The position numbers and the translations under genes were made by a program. Below, one piece after another: positions 1-8,800 of a stretch of 64,000 nt of DNA (position 1 is the stretch's first letter; every line of letters starts with the position of its first letter). This DNA comes from Alcanivoracaceae bacterium (GTDB taxonomy: Bacteria; Pseudomonadota; Gammaproteobacteria; Pseudomonadales; Alcanivoracaceae): assembly GCA_002706085.1 (NCBI GenBank), contig PAJO01000021.1, positions 35,551 to 99,550 on the forward strand, in the 5' to 3' direction. Under the pieces are notes generated by a model. The model saw only the letters and a program-made list of their open reading frames with translations, ran no database searches and was not told the origin of the DNA.

Positions 1-1265
1 TTGAACTGCTTGCCGAGTTCCCCGTTCTGGGTGGTGATTTCCGCCATCAGGTTTCGGAAGTTGCTGTTCAGCTCGGTGACCAGATCGGAGAACTGCTGCT
101 TCACTTCTTCACTGTTCTTGGCGATCACATCAGAACTAACCTGCAGTGACTGATTGACGCGGGCACTGTTATCAACAAACTCCTGAGCCCCCTGCACGAT
201 GGCAGTCTGCAGCTTCTCACCGGCTTCCTGCATGCCACTGGAAATCTGCGTGGAGGCCTCCGTCACCCCCTTGAGGGTGGCGTCGATCTGCTCCTGAATC
301 TGAGGCACCGCTTCTACAGCCTTGTCACGCATCTGGGCGAAGGATTCCAGATGGCGGTCCAGCTCCTCAATCTGGTGCTGGTTTACCTCAAGCACATTGC
401 GCAGTACCGCGAGGGATTCCGGGATTTTCTGGGTATCGCTGGCGATGGCATTCACGGACGCTTCGGTCTGCCCAATGGCAGTCACACCCTGGGCATACTG
501 CTCCACCATCTGGGCAATCTGCTCTTTGTACTTCTCCTGCCACTCCACCAGCTTGAAAACGGCCTCATTGAGCTGCTTGAAGTTCTCACCAAACTGCTCG
601 GTCAGGTTATTGTTGAAATCCACAATTACCTGTTTCAGAGCCTCAATCACTTGCTCCGTAGCCGACTTGGAGAGCATGTCGGCGAAGTCCTGCAGCTTGA
701 TCCACAATCGGGACTCGAATTCCTCAAAGGATTTCTGGTGCAGCTTGAAGTTGTCGTTGGTGTCAGAGCGGAGAAGCTTCATTTGCCCCGTGAGCGATGA
801 CTCGTCACCACTACCAATGGCTTCTTTCAGGGACACAATACCGTCACGCTGATCTTTCATGACGCCATACAACTCGGCGATACCGATACTGTCTTCATCG
901 ATGACCGAATCATCCTTCACGCTCAGCCAGCCAATGGTAATCAGCACCTTGTAAATCAGTGCCAGCAGCATACCCACCAGGCTAGTCAGGAAGGCGGTCT
1001 TCATCCCGGCAAGGAGCGATTCGATGCTGCCATCGATGTTTTTCACATCGAAGTCCAGCAACCCGGCCACAATACCGGTGAAGGTGCCCAGAATGCCCAG
1101 CGTGGTCAGCAGCGTGGGCGCATACTGGGTAAACCCGTGATGCTGGTTACCCCGCTTCCACACGACAGCCATGCCAAAGACAACAACTAATACAGCGATG
1201 AAAATTTCGGTAAGCAACCCTGCCCCGATGGACGTAATTGCAAACTCAATTGGAGAAGAAAACAT
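1..1265 (-). CDS. MotA/TolQ/ExbB-type channel protein, ZorA-like (3' end beyond window)
   Basis: About 421 codons are visible, running off the left edge. The N-terminus has three hydrophobic segments (roughly residues 8-32, 50-70, 92-115); the second carries the MotA/TolQ-type stretch LLTTLGILGTFTGIVAGLL. The rest is a long hydrophilic, heptad-rich helical tail with repeated Q/E/A segments. A short channel head with a long cytoplasmic coiled coil is the layout of ZorA, the proton-channel stator of Zorya anti-phage systems; a ZorB-like OmpA partner would be expected just left of the window. ATG at 1265 is preceded by GGGTGGGG. It lies 47 bp downstream of the patatin gene and is probably co-transcribed. 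Identity as true ZorA rather than another MotA-like family is inferred. Confidence 0.7.
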   Translation of the reverse strand, partial: MFSSPIEFAITSIGAGLLTEIFIAVLVVVFGMAVVWKRGNQHHGFTQYAPTLLTTLGILGTFTGIVAGLLDFDVKNIDGSIESLLAGMKTAFLTSLVGMLLALIYKVLITIGWLSVKDDSVIDEDSIGIAELYGVMKDQRDGIVSLKEAIGSGDESSLTGQMKLLRSDTNDNFKLHQKSFEEFESRLWIKLQDFADMLSKSATEQVIEALKQVIVDFNNNLTEQFGENFKQLNEAVFKLVEWQEKYKEQIAQMVEQYAQGVTAIGQTEASVNAIASDTQKIPESLAVLRNVLEVNQHQIEELDRHLESFAQMRDKAVEAVPQIQEQIDATLKGVTEASTQISSGMQEAGEKLQTAIVQGAQEFVDNSARVNQSLQVSSDVIAKNSEEVKQQFSDLVTELNSNFRNLMAEITTQNGELGKQF

Positions 1266-1312
1266 GAAGCCCCACCCTCAAATAACGAAAACCAGACTCA
1301 ACCCTATAGCAT

Positions 1313-2350
1313 CTACTTTTTAAGCCACTGCAAAGAATCCGCCATATTTGATGCAGTTTTGACTAATTCAGCTTGTGATTTGTTACTCATACGGAAAGCA
1401 GCCAGACCATCAGCGACAGGTTCGATGCTTTCCTTGGCATCCTGATAGCCCTGTTCCATCCATTTAATAATGACGTCTTTCTCGAAAGTAAGCATATCGA
1501 GCAAGCCATTACGAGCTATCCCTCTCGGTCTTATTTCCAGGATTGTGCTATCCGGAAACTTGTTACGATCCCAAAAGCTGCCATCTTGAAGGTGAGTAAC
1601 AATTATATGGCTGCACTTCTCATGCTCAATCAAAGGCGTGATTGGTGTGTTCCCCTGAGCCTCACTGGCACCACCGAGCCCACCGTCATAATATTTCTTC
1701 CCGTCAATACGCTGCGCTTCATACGCCAGAGGGATTGCTGACGAAGCCAATAGCGCTTTTCGTTTTTCATCTTCCGGCAGACTATTAATACGAACAAAAC
1801 TTGATGATTTAGAATCCTTAATGTTTAGACCTGACTTAATAAACGCCATCAAATCTTTAATTGCTCCGTCACTCTCGTAAACCGAAACCCAGAACGGCAA
1901 CCCCGAGTCTCTCTCTTCCAGTTTTGCATAGCGGTTTAAGATATCGACGCTGGGAGAGTTATCAAAAAAAACAGGATCGCCAATGTACTTGTGGTATTTA
2001 TCAGGGAGGACATGCTCAAGATGTTTCGCGTTCATCGCAGCTGCCCTTCCCGCAGGGCCACCAAAACCTGCCAGACCGATCCGAATAATCAATGACAGGA
2101 AGGCCAGGCCATCCATTTTCAGCGGCGAATTATCGGACACTTCGTTCCAGACTTTAGTGAGGGTTTTAGCAGCCTCGACTATATTATCCGAACTTGCCAC
2201 GACTGACCCGTTCAGCGAACCGATGCTGGCACCGGCAATGGCGGCCGGCTGAATGCCTTGTTCAGCCAGATAGCGAACCACACCCGCCTGGTAGGCGCCC
2301 TTAGCACCGCCGCCAGACAGAACCAGACCCAACTTATTGGGTTGCGACAT
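1313..2350 (-). CDS. Patatin-like phospholipase
   Basis: A 345-residue patatin-fold acyl hydrolase, expected to cleave acyl chains from membrane lipids. Visible motifs are the oxyanion loop GGGAKGAY (residues 13-20), the nucleophile elbow G40-A-S42-I-G44 (GxSxG) and the catalytic aspartate in YYDGGLGG near residue 220, so the Ser-Asp dyad is complete. There is no signal peptide, so action from the cytoplasmic side is likely. Its start overlaps the end of the preceding RdcB-like gene by 17 bp, pointing to translational coupling with the dynamin pair. Patatin effectors occur in CBASS and AVAST defence; here the partner is a dynamin GTPase instead, and the role is inferred. Confidence 0.9.
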   Translation of the reverse strand: MSQPNKLGLVLSGGGAKGAYQAGVVRYLAEQGIQPAAIAGASIGSLNGSVVASSDNIVEAAKTLTKVWNEVSDNSPLKMDGLAFLSLIIRIGLAGFGGPAGRAAAMNAKHLEHVLPDKYHKYIGDPVFFDNSPSVDILNRYAKLEERDSGLPFWVSVYESDGAIKDLMAFIKSGLNIKDSKSSSFVRINSLPEDEKRKALLASSAIPLAYEAQRIDGKKYYDGGLGGASEAQGNTPITPLIEHEKCSHIIVTHLQDGSFWDRNKFPDSTILEIRPRGIARNGLLDMLTFEKDVIIKWMEQGYQDAKESIEPVADGLAAFRMSNKSQAELVKTASNMADSLQWLKK

Positions 2351-3260
2351 GCCGACCTCCTACTTCAAAAATCCGTGATAATTCGTCATAGATACTGATA
2401 TTTGAGAACACAAACGGCATATCATTATCAGATTGAGGAGGCATATCGCTATTCACAGCGAAAATAACCGGATCTAACAAGTTAGACTCCTGATCACTTA
2501 CCAGGCAAAGCGCATCTTTCAGCAGCTGATCATCTGAGGACAACGTGGCATAGAGAGACGCTCGATCAATCAATGCATTCGGTGACCGCCCTGTCAGATT
2601 AGACATGATATCGAGACAGTCATTTTTTAATTTTTTCATTACCGCGTCAGCAGTCTGCATGTGTTTGGCGTTACCCTCACCACTCTCTATCCACGATCCA
2701 AAATCACCATATTTAAGTCGTGTAAGAAGCATCCAAAGACTTTGCTCTGGCGAAAACACCCCTCCCTCTTTAGAAAAAATGCTTAACGCCAAGTCCTTTT
2801 CAGCCATCGCACTATTGTACAAATCGTGGTAATTCAGGCGCTGAGAAACCATCTCTTCCATAGTTGCCACTGTTTCCGCCAGCTGATCCAGGCTAATCCG
2901 AATTTCGCCTACATCTTCCGACACGCCCTGCAGCCTCCCTGATATCAAGCTGACACCTTCCATGACATCGTTTAGAAAACTCTCATTTCTCGCCAGTCTT
3001 TTTTCGTTAGCAACAACATAGTCTTTGAGAAAGGACAAGCTTCCTTCGATTCCTGAATCAATTCTCTCCTGACGCTTTGCCGTCGAGCCAGTCAAGCCAT
3101 CGACGAACCTGGCCGTATACCCTTTCTCGATAACCTTGCGCTTTTCCCTCAAGTGATCAGAAATAACCTCGAACCCGTTTATAAAGTTAACGATGGCTTT
3201 TTCCTCCACATGGGGAAAATCCTCAACCAGTCGCTCCAAATCTGTATTTTCCGAAATCAT
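2334..3260 (-). CDS. RdcB/YjcZ-like partner of the dynamin GTPase
   Basis: A 308-residue soluble protein with a helical, coiled-coil-rich N-terminal half (residues about 1-150) and a globular C-terminal half. No enzyme motif is visible. Its start overlaps the stop of the upstream GTPase gene (ATGA), and its end overlaps the patatin start. In E. coli the CrfC/RdcA dynamin (yjdA) is followed by a partner of similar size, RdcB (yjcZ), which together stimulate the diguanylate cyclase DgcE. The assignment rests on gene order and length, not on remembered sequence motifs, so it is tentative. Base composition is visibly more AT-rich than the methyltransferase upstream. Confidence 0.55.
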   Translation of the reverse strand: MISENTDLERLVEDFPHVEEKAIVNFINGFEVISDHLREKRKVIEKGYTARFVDGLTGSTAKRQERIDSGIEGSLSFLKDYVVANEKRLARNESFLNDVMEGVSLISGRLQGVSEDVGEIRISLDQLAETVATMEEMVSQRLNYHDLYNSAMAEKDLALSIFSKEGGVFSPEQSLWMLLTRLKYGDFGSWIESGEGNAKHMQTADAVMKKLKNDCLDIMSNLTGRSPNALIDRASLYATLSSDDQLLKDALCLVSDQESNLLDPVIFAVNSDMPPQSDNDMPFVFSNISIYDELSRIFEVGGRHVATQ

Positions 3261-5758
3261 AGCGATTCCTGATTCCCTGACACCATTGACTGAATACCCT
3301 GAGATGCAACAGAAATTCTCTTTATATGTGCGGAGTTACTGGCCTTTACCTCATTCATCATCAGCTTAATTTCAGAAATCACTTCCATGTTTTCCTCCTT
3401 GAGCTTTTTTGATTTATTTAGTCCCTCCTCGATTTCCTTGACGGAATCGAAAACACGAGAAAAAACATCATCAACTGCAGGAATGAATGCTTTGTTAAAC
3501 TGGTCCTCAATCTGAGAGTCGACATCCTTATGAAATTGATCTGCGAGACGCTCAATACGTTCTATGTATTCGCCCATCTCAATTCTATATCTCACAATCT
3601 CCCTGGTTTCTTTTATCACCGTTTCTTCATAATCATCCCTATACCCAAAACTCAAAACCTTTAGAGTCTTATGAACCCAACCCGATCTCCGATCTCTCCT
3701 AATCCTTTTACTTGGAACAGCCTCTTTGTCCTCATCCAGAGCATAATCGACACCAGAAAATCCAACGCCATTATTTGACAAATCAATCGAAAAACTTTCA
3801 GCCATGCTGACGGTGAAGGAAAACCCCTTTATCTGCATCTCTTCTTCATAACTTCTGCATATCTCTCCCAGCTCACCAAAAATATCATTTTCTATATCAT
3901 CTCTTGTTTTATTTTCCATTTTATTGATGTACTCCTGAAACGAGTCAGCCATCATGGAAAACATGGCAGCAACCACTTCATCCGCTTTATTGAGAAACTT
4001 ATTGGCCGCCTCTTTATCCTCCCCAAAGTCCACAACACCAAACTCATTATTCGCTCTACCACGAATCTCCATTCTAAGGTTTCTCAGATCGCTATTTATA
4101 ATTTTCAATTCCCTCTGCGCCTTACGAGACCATAGAGAAGGGATGAACGCAGCCTTCCTCTCACCTTTCTTACTTCTCAGCTCTCCTTCCAGTTTCTCTA
4201 ACAAGTCCTCTCTTTCTCTAAAAAATTCAGCACGCAGACTTTTTTTAACATCAGCCACATGATCACTTAATGCAGATGAGGCATCTTCCCTGTACCCATA
4301 CACATTTTTATTCTTAACATCTTCAAGTCTCACATAGGCCGACTCAACGGAATCACCAAGTCTCCTGGTTCTGTCAATACTTTCCTTAAGCGAAGCCATC
4401 TCCTGATCCAGCCCACCTCTCACAACCGTGGACAACCTATCCAACTTCCCTGCGTTGTCTTGAAGACGAGCCAATGCTGACCACAAACTATTCTCAGCAG
4501 CCATGGAGTAGGATTTCTCGAGCATATTACTTGTAAAAATGTCGTAACCTGATTTTCTTTTAAGGCGATCACATTTCTTTATTATCTGCTCATATTCCAG
4601 CTCCTCAATTTCATCTTCATCCAGCATTCCAAATGCCGCTTTGATGAAATCCTTGTTCTGCTCATCTCGCACGAAGAGATTGAGATCAGTCTCTTGCTCG
4701 ATCTGTTTTTTTACTTTTTCAACGATATAGGCATAGTGTGCTGAAACCGGAAACACCTCTTTCGCTGTAATGAAGTCATCGTCATCAAGACTGTCATTCA
4801 GCAATTTACTGGCAAGGTTTCTAGTCTGATCCTCATCAAGATCATTCTGTTTCTTCTCGTCAAACCTGTTTACTACTACAAATGAGCGATCCCTAAAGAC
4901 ATCCTTAATCCCTTTCAGTTGCCCTCTAATCTCGAAATCCTGCTCGGTATTGAGCTGTGTATAGTTCATTACCAGAAGGACCATTGATGCGTTTTTTGCG
5001 ATCTGCTCGGCAAGGACATGCTTCAGAACAGCGCTTTGCCCTGCTTCATTCGGACCCGGGGTGTCGAGCAACGCCAATGAACCTGAAGATATGCCCGCTG
5101 GCTTGTCAGCAAGACAACGAAACTCAATCTCTACCGTGGGAAGACGATCAATATCAGAGAATTCTTCAATATACCGATCCACATCTATCTCAAAGCCGTC
5201 ACTTCCGGCGAGACGAAATGCATCATTGATCAGTAGCAATGCCTGTTGGACGTTTTCCTTCCCAGCGTAACGATCACAAATTTCGTTCAGGCCACTTTTT
5301 ACGTTGAATAAGGCGGTATTGATTTTCGAATTATCATCTTCACCACTGTCAACCAAGCTAATTTTCGATCTCACCTCATCGACCAGTGCCTTTAGAGAGG
5401 CTACATTGTGCAACGTCATCACCGGTTCTTTCTGGCCAGGCTTGTGCCGAATCAGCGTAGGAAGCGTGGTCATGCCCAATAGCCTGTGCGGCAGGACTTC
5501 TTCACCAATTAGCGCGTTGATAGTCGTCGACTTCCCCGCCTTCATGGTGCCGATGACTGCAATCGTCGACTCTAGTGCTTTCACCTTCTTTCTGTCGTTA
5601 TCAAGAATTGATATCTGTCTTTCAAGTTCTGCAGGAGAAAGTGAGTCACCATCATCCCCATGCCCCCAAATCGCCTTCTCATTCTTCAGGCGCCCCATCA
5701 AAGCCTGTTGCTTTTCGATTAGTGCATTAATTTCATCTTGCAGTGCCAGTAGTATCAT
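3257..5758 (-). CDS. crfC: Dynamin-like GTPase of the CrfC/RdcA (YjdA) family
   Basis: An 833-residue dynamin-family GTPase. The P-loop GTMKAGKSTTINALIG (about residues 70-85), the switch/G3 stretch LLDTPGPNEAG and a G4-type NRFD are clear. The segments around the P-loop, PTLIRH.PGQKEPV and DTPGPNEAGQ, match E. coli CrfC (YjdA/RdcA) closely. The C-terminal two thirds is helical, as in dynamin stalks. CrfC binds the sliding clamp and, as RdcA, works with RdcB on DgcE; here it is coupled to an RdcB-sized gene, a patatin and a MotA-like channel. ATG at 5758 is chosen because GGAAG sits 5 nt upstream; a longer TTG start at 5791 lacks one. The gene is AT-rich relative to its upstream neighbours, suggesting separate acquisition. 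Confidence 0.85.
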   Translation of the reverse strand: MILLALQDEINALIEKQQALMGRLKNEKAIWGHGDDGDSLSPAELERQISILDNDRKKVKALESTIAVIGTMKAGKSTTINALIGEEVLPHRLLGMTTLPTLIRHKPGQKEPVMTLHNVASLKALVDEVRSKISLVDSGEDDNSKINTALFNVKSGLNEICDRYAGKENVQQALLLINDAFRLAGSDGFEIDVDRYIEEFSDIDRLPTVEIEFRCLADKPAGISSGSLALLDTPGPNEAGQSAVLKHVLAEQIAKNASMVLLVMNYTQLNTEQDFEIRGQLKGIKDVFRDRSFVVVNRFDEKKQNDLDEDQTRNLASKLLNDSLDDDDFITAKEVFPVSAHYAYIVEKVKKQIEQETDLNLFVRDEQNKDFIKAAFGMLDEDEIEELEYEQIIKKCDRLKRKSGYDIFTSNMLEKSYSMAAENSLWSALARLQDNAGKLDRLSTVVRGGLDQEMASLKESIDRTRRLGDSVESAYVRLEDVKNKNVYGYREDASSALSDHVADVKKSLRAEFFREREDLLEKLEGELRSKKGERKAAFIPSLWSRKAQRELKIINSDLRNLRMEIRGRANNEFGVVDFGEDKEAANKFLNKADEVVAAMFSMMADSFQEYINKMENKTRDDIENDIFGELGEICRSYEEEMQIKGFSFTVSMAESFSIDLSNNGVGFSGVDYALDEDKEAVPSKRIRRDRRSGWVHKTLKVLSFGYRDDYEETVIKETREIVRYRIEMGEYIERIERLADQFHKDVDSQIEDQFNKAFIPAVDDVFSRVFDSVKEIEEGLNKSKKLKEENMEVISEIKLMMNEVKASNSAHIKRISVASQGIQSMVSGNQESL

Positions 5759-5839
5759 TTTTCTTCCTTGTGCTTTATCTCTGGTTGCCAATTATTAGCC
5801 ATGAACTATCTTTTTTTGATTACAGGTTAACTTTGATGA

Positions 5840-8800
5840 TCAACTCTCATTATTAGAAAATATCTCCCAGGCCATGCGGTAATCCTCTTCCCGATCCGGT
5901 TTGAAGAAGGGGGCGTGGTATTGGATGGTGCGTTCGGTGGGGCCGCCGGGGAGGGTGTCATCCATGCAGGTTTTGGTGACGGTGCCTTCGGTGAGGTGCT
6001 GGATGTCTTCCCAGCCCAGGGCGATGCCGGTTTCGGTGCGATCGGGGGTGTGGAGGGCGTAGTGGGTGCCTTCCTTGAGTTCCTTGTTGCTGGCCTTGCG
6101 GGGCAGTCCGACGCCGACCAGGCCCTTGCTGGGGGTGAAGACGATGCGGCCGGTCTGGTCGTACCAGGTTTCGGCTTCGTACTGGCGCATGACCGGGAAC
6201 TGCACCCGGTAGATAGTGAGCAGTTCTTCCAGGGTGAGACCCAGGGCCTGGGCGACCAGGACGTCGATTTCTACCAGGGCCTGACGGCGGGCATAGTCGG
6301 TGCGCAGGGCGTTGTTTCTTTGCCATTCCGGGGAGAGGTTGGCGAAGAAATCCTGCGGCAGGGGAGCGATGGATTCGCGGGTGGCCCAGTGTTGTTGGCG
6401 GAAGCTTTCTTGCCAGTTGGATTGCCAAAGCTCGGCGTATTGGTTTGTGATGCTCACCAACGCCATTGAACGAACATGAAGTGCATCACGCACCCGTCCA
6501 TCGGTTAATACCGGCAGCTGGTTAATCAAGGACGTGTTGGCATGCCCCATACCCGTACTTTTCACTCGATAATCCAGAACCACTGATAGCGTCATACTGA
6601 AGTAATCCAGCATGGTTTTTTCAGATTTAAATGCCGAACATAGGCAGGTGTTAATGTGTGCCGCACCTTTTGGGATTACCGTTGTAATCAGGGTCCTCTC
6701 TGAGGATGGACCGATCATTTCCCTGTTTACCAACCGATAATAATCCGTCACCAATCGTTCCCGGTGTTCACCCTCTTCTACCCAGGGCACACGGGGGGTT
6801 CGGTCGCGGTAGGTGGTGGATTCGCAGGCGGGGACGTAGTTTGTGCGTGGCAGGTAGTCGTCCGGCAGGGTTTGCAGGTCGAGGATATCGTAGTGGCTAT
6901 TTTGAGTGCACTCTACTCGCGGGGTTTTGTAGAACGGGCTACCCACGAAGAAATGGGGGCCGGAAAGCACCCATTGCTCAGATTCCGCTGAAAATTGCGT
7001 ATCTCGCTTAATCGTTCCGTCCCGCTGAGCGTAGGTTTCATCAAACATTACTGTTGAGAAATACTGGCTTTTTAGATCACCCAAACGACGAGGGTACGCG
7101 GCGAACTTTTCCAGTACGTTGGTGAGCTGTCGTGCATGCAAGGCCGGCAGGCGGGCTTCCAGGGCATCGGTTCCGGCTTCGTCGTAGAGCTGGGCGAACA
7201 GAGCTAGTTCGTGCTGGCCTATTTCGATGATGCGGTCACGGTGGCCGTTGGTGTTCCATAGCACTTTACTACCGCCTGCTTCTTCGCTGCTCTCATACTT
7301 AATACCCGGCACTTCTCCTTTTCCATTGTGAGCAAAAGATTCATCAATGGTTTTTGGCAGAAACACGTTAGACATCGATGTGAATTCCGGCACGTCGAAT
7401 ATTGGTCCATAGACATTGATGCCAAACCTTGTTTGATCATGTACCTCAGCAAAGAGAAAGAATGCATTCGCAAACTGAAAGTGTCCGCGCAACCGCCGAT
7501 ACACCTCCCGCCGGAATCCCCCACCTTTGGGATCATCGTAGATACCTTCGGGATGTAAAAATCCGCTCACTCCCTGCCCGTTAACATTTACCCAGGCCCG
7601 TGGCAGGAAGCACTTATATAAATTGGTCTGCACGCCTTTTAGCTGTGGGTAGTTCTGTGTGCCATTTAAAAATGCTTGCGAGCCCTCCGCTTCCGCCAGC
7701 TCCGCAAACCAGGCTTGCTCCAGCTCCGGACTACGCTCAAAGGCAGCTTCCCGCTCATCGGTCAACTGCTTGGCGCTGAGCTTATGCAGCACAAACGCCG
7801 GGTTGTAATCCCCCAGCACCCCACCTTCCTGCCATTCCACCTTGCGCCAGGGCGGGTTCCCCAGGGTGATGTCGAAGCCGCCACGGTTGGCAAACAAATC
7901 CGAGAACGCCAGTTCCCAGTGGAAGAAACGGTAGTGTTCGCCCAACTCGTTGGCCATTTTCAGGGTGGCGAAGACCGGGTTCCTGAACAGCTTTTCCAGG
8001 TTGAGTTCGCCCCGGGGGGTGCTGACGGCCTGGGCGGCGCGGGTTTCTTCGCGCAGAGTTTGCTGGGGGGCTTCCGATGCGAAAAGGTCTTCTACCGGTT
8101 TTTCAAACAGCCCCGCTTCCTGCTGTGATGGGGCAGCATTGTCTTCTCCCTCTGGCATCAGGCTTTCCTGTTCGGCGGCGAACTGGAAGGTGCCGGCGCT
8201 GTTGAGGATGGTGTTGAGGTCGAACAGCCATTTCTGGCGGTCGGGCAGGGCATCCACCTTGTCCAGTGGCCAGAACCAGAGGGCGCACCAGTAGTCCATG
8301 GCCAGCTTAAGACGGCGATAGGGGGAGGCAATGCGGGCATGGGTATTGAAGATACCGGTGGTTCGGATGTCGTCTTTTTCGCGGGTGCTGGTGTGGTGTT
8401 CCTGCACCTGTTCCTGGCCCCAGAGGGGGTAGGTGTCTTCGGTGCGTTTTCTGTCCTGGGTGAGCATCTGGGTGTGCTCGCGCCAGAGGCGGTCTACGGC
8501 GGCGCTGAGGTCCTGGAGGATGCGGATTTCGCTGTCGTCCAGGGGGGCGCAGAAGTCCTTTTTCCAGGCTTTGATTGTTTTGAAGGCATCCGGGCGCAGT
8601 TGTTTGGCGACCTTGTCGTTGTAGCCGACCATGCCGGGGTCGGGGAGGAGGAAGTGGTAGATTTCGTTTTCTTTTCTTGGGCCGGAGTCTTTTTTATTCG
8701 GCTCGCCTTCGGCATTGCCGGGGTTCGCTTGCAGGCAAGCTCCTACAGCAGCATCTGAATTAAGGGACTCTGGTGAGAGACGTCTTGGGGCGTTGTTGTA

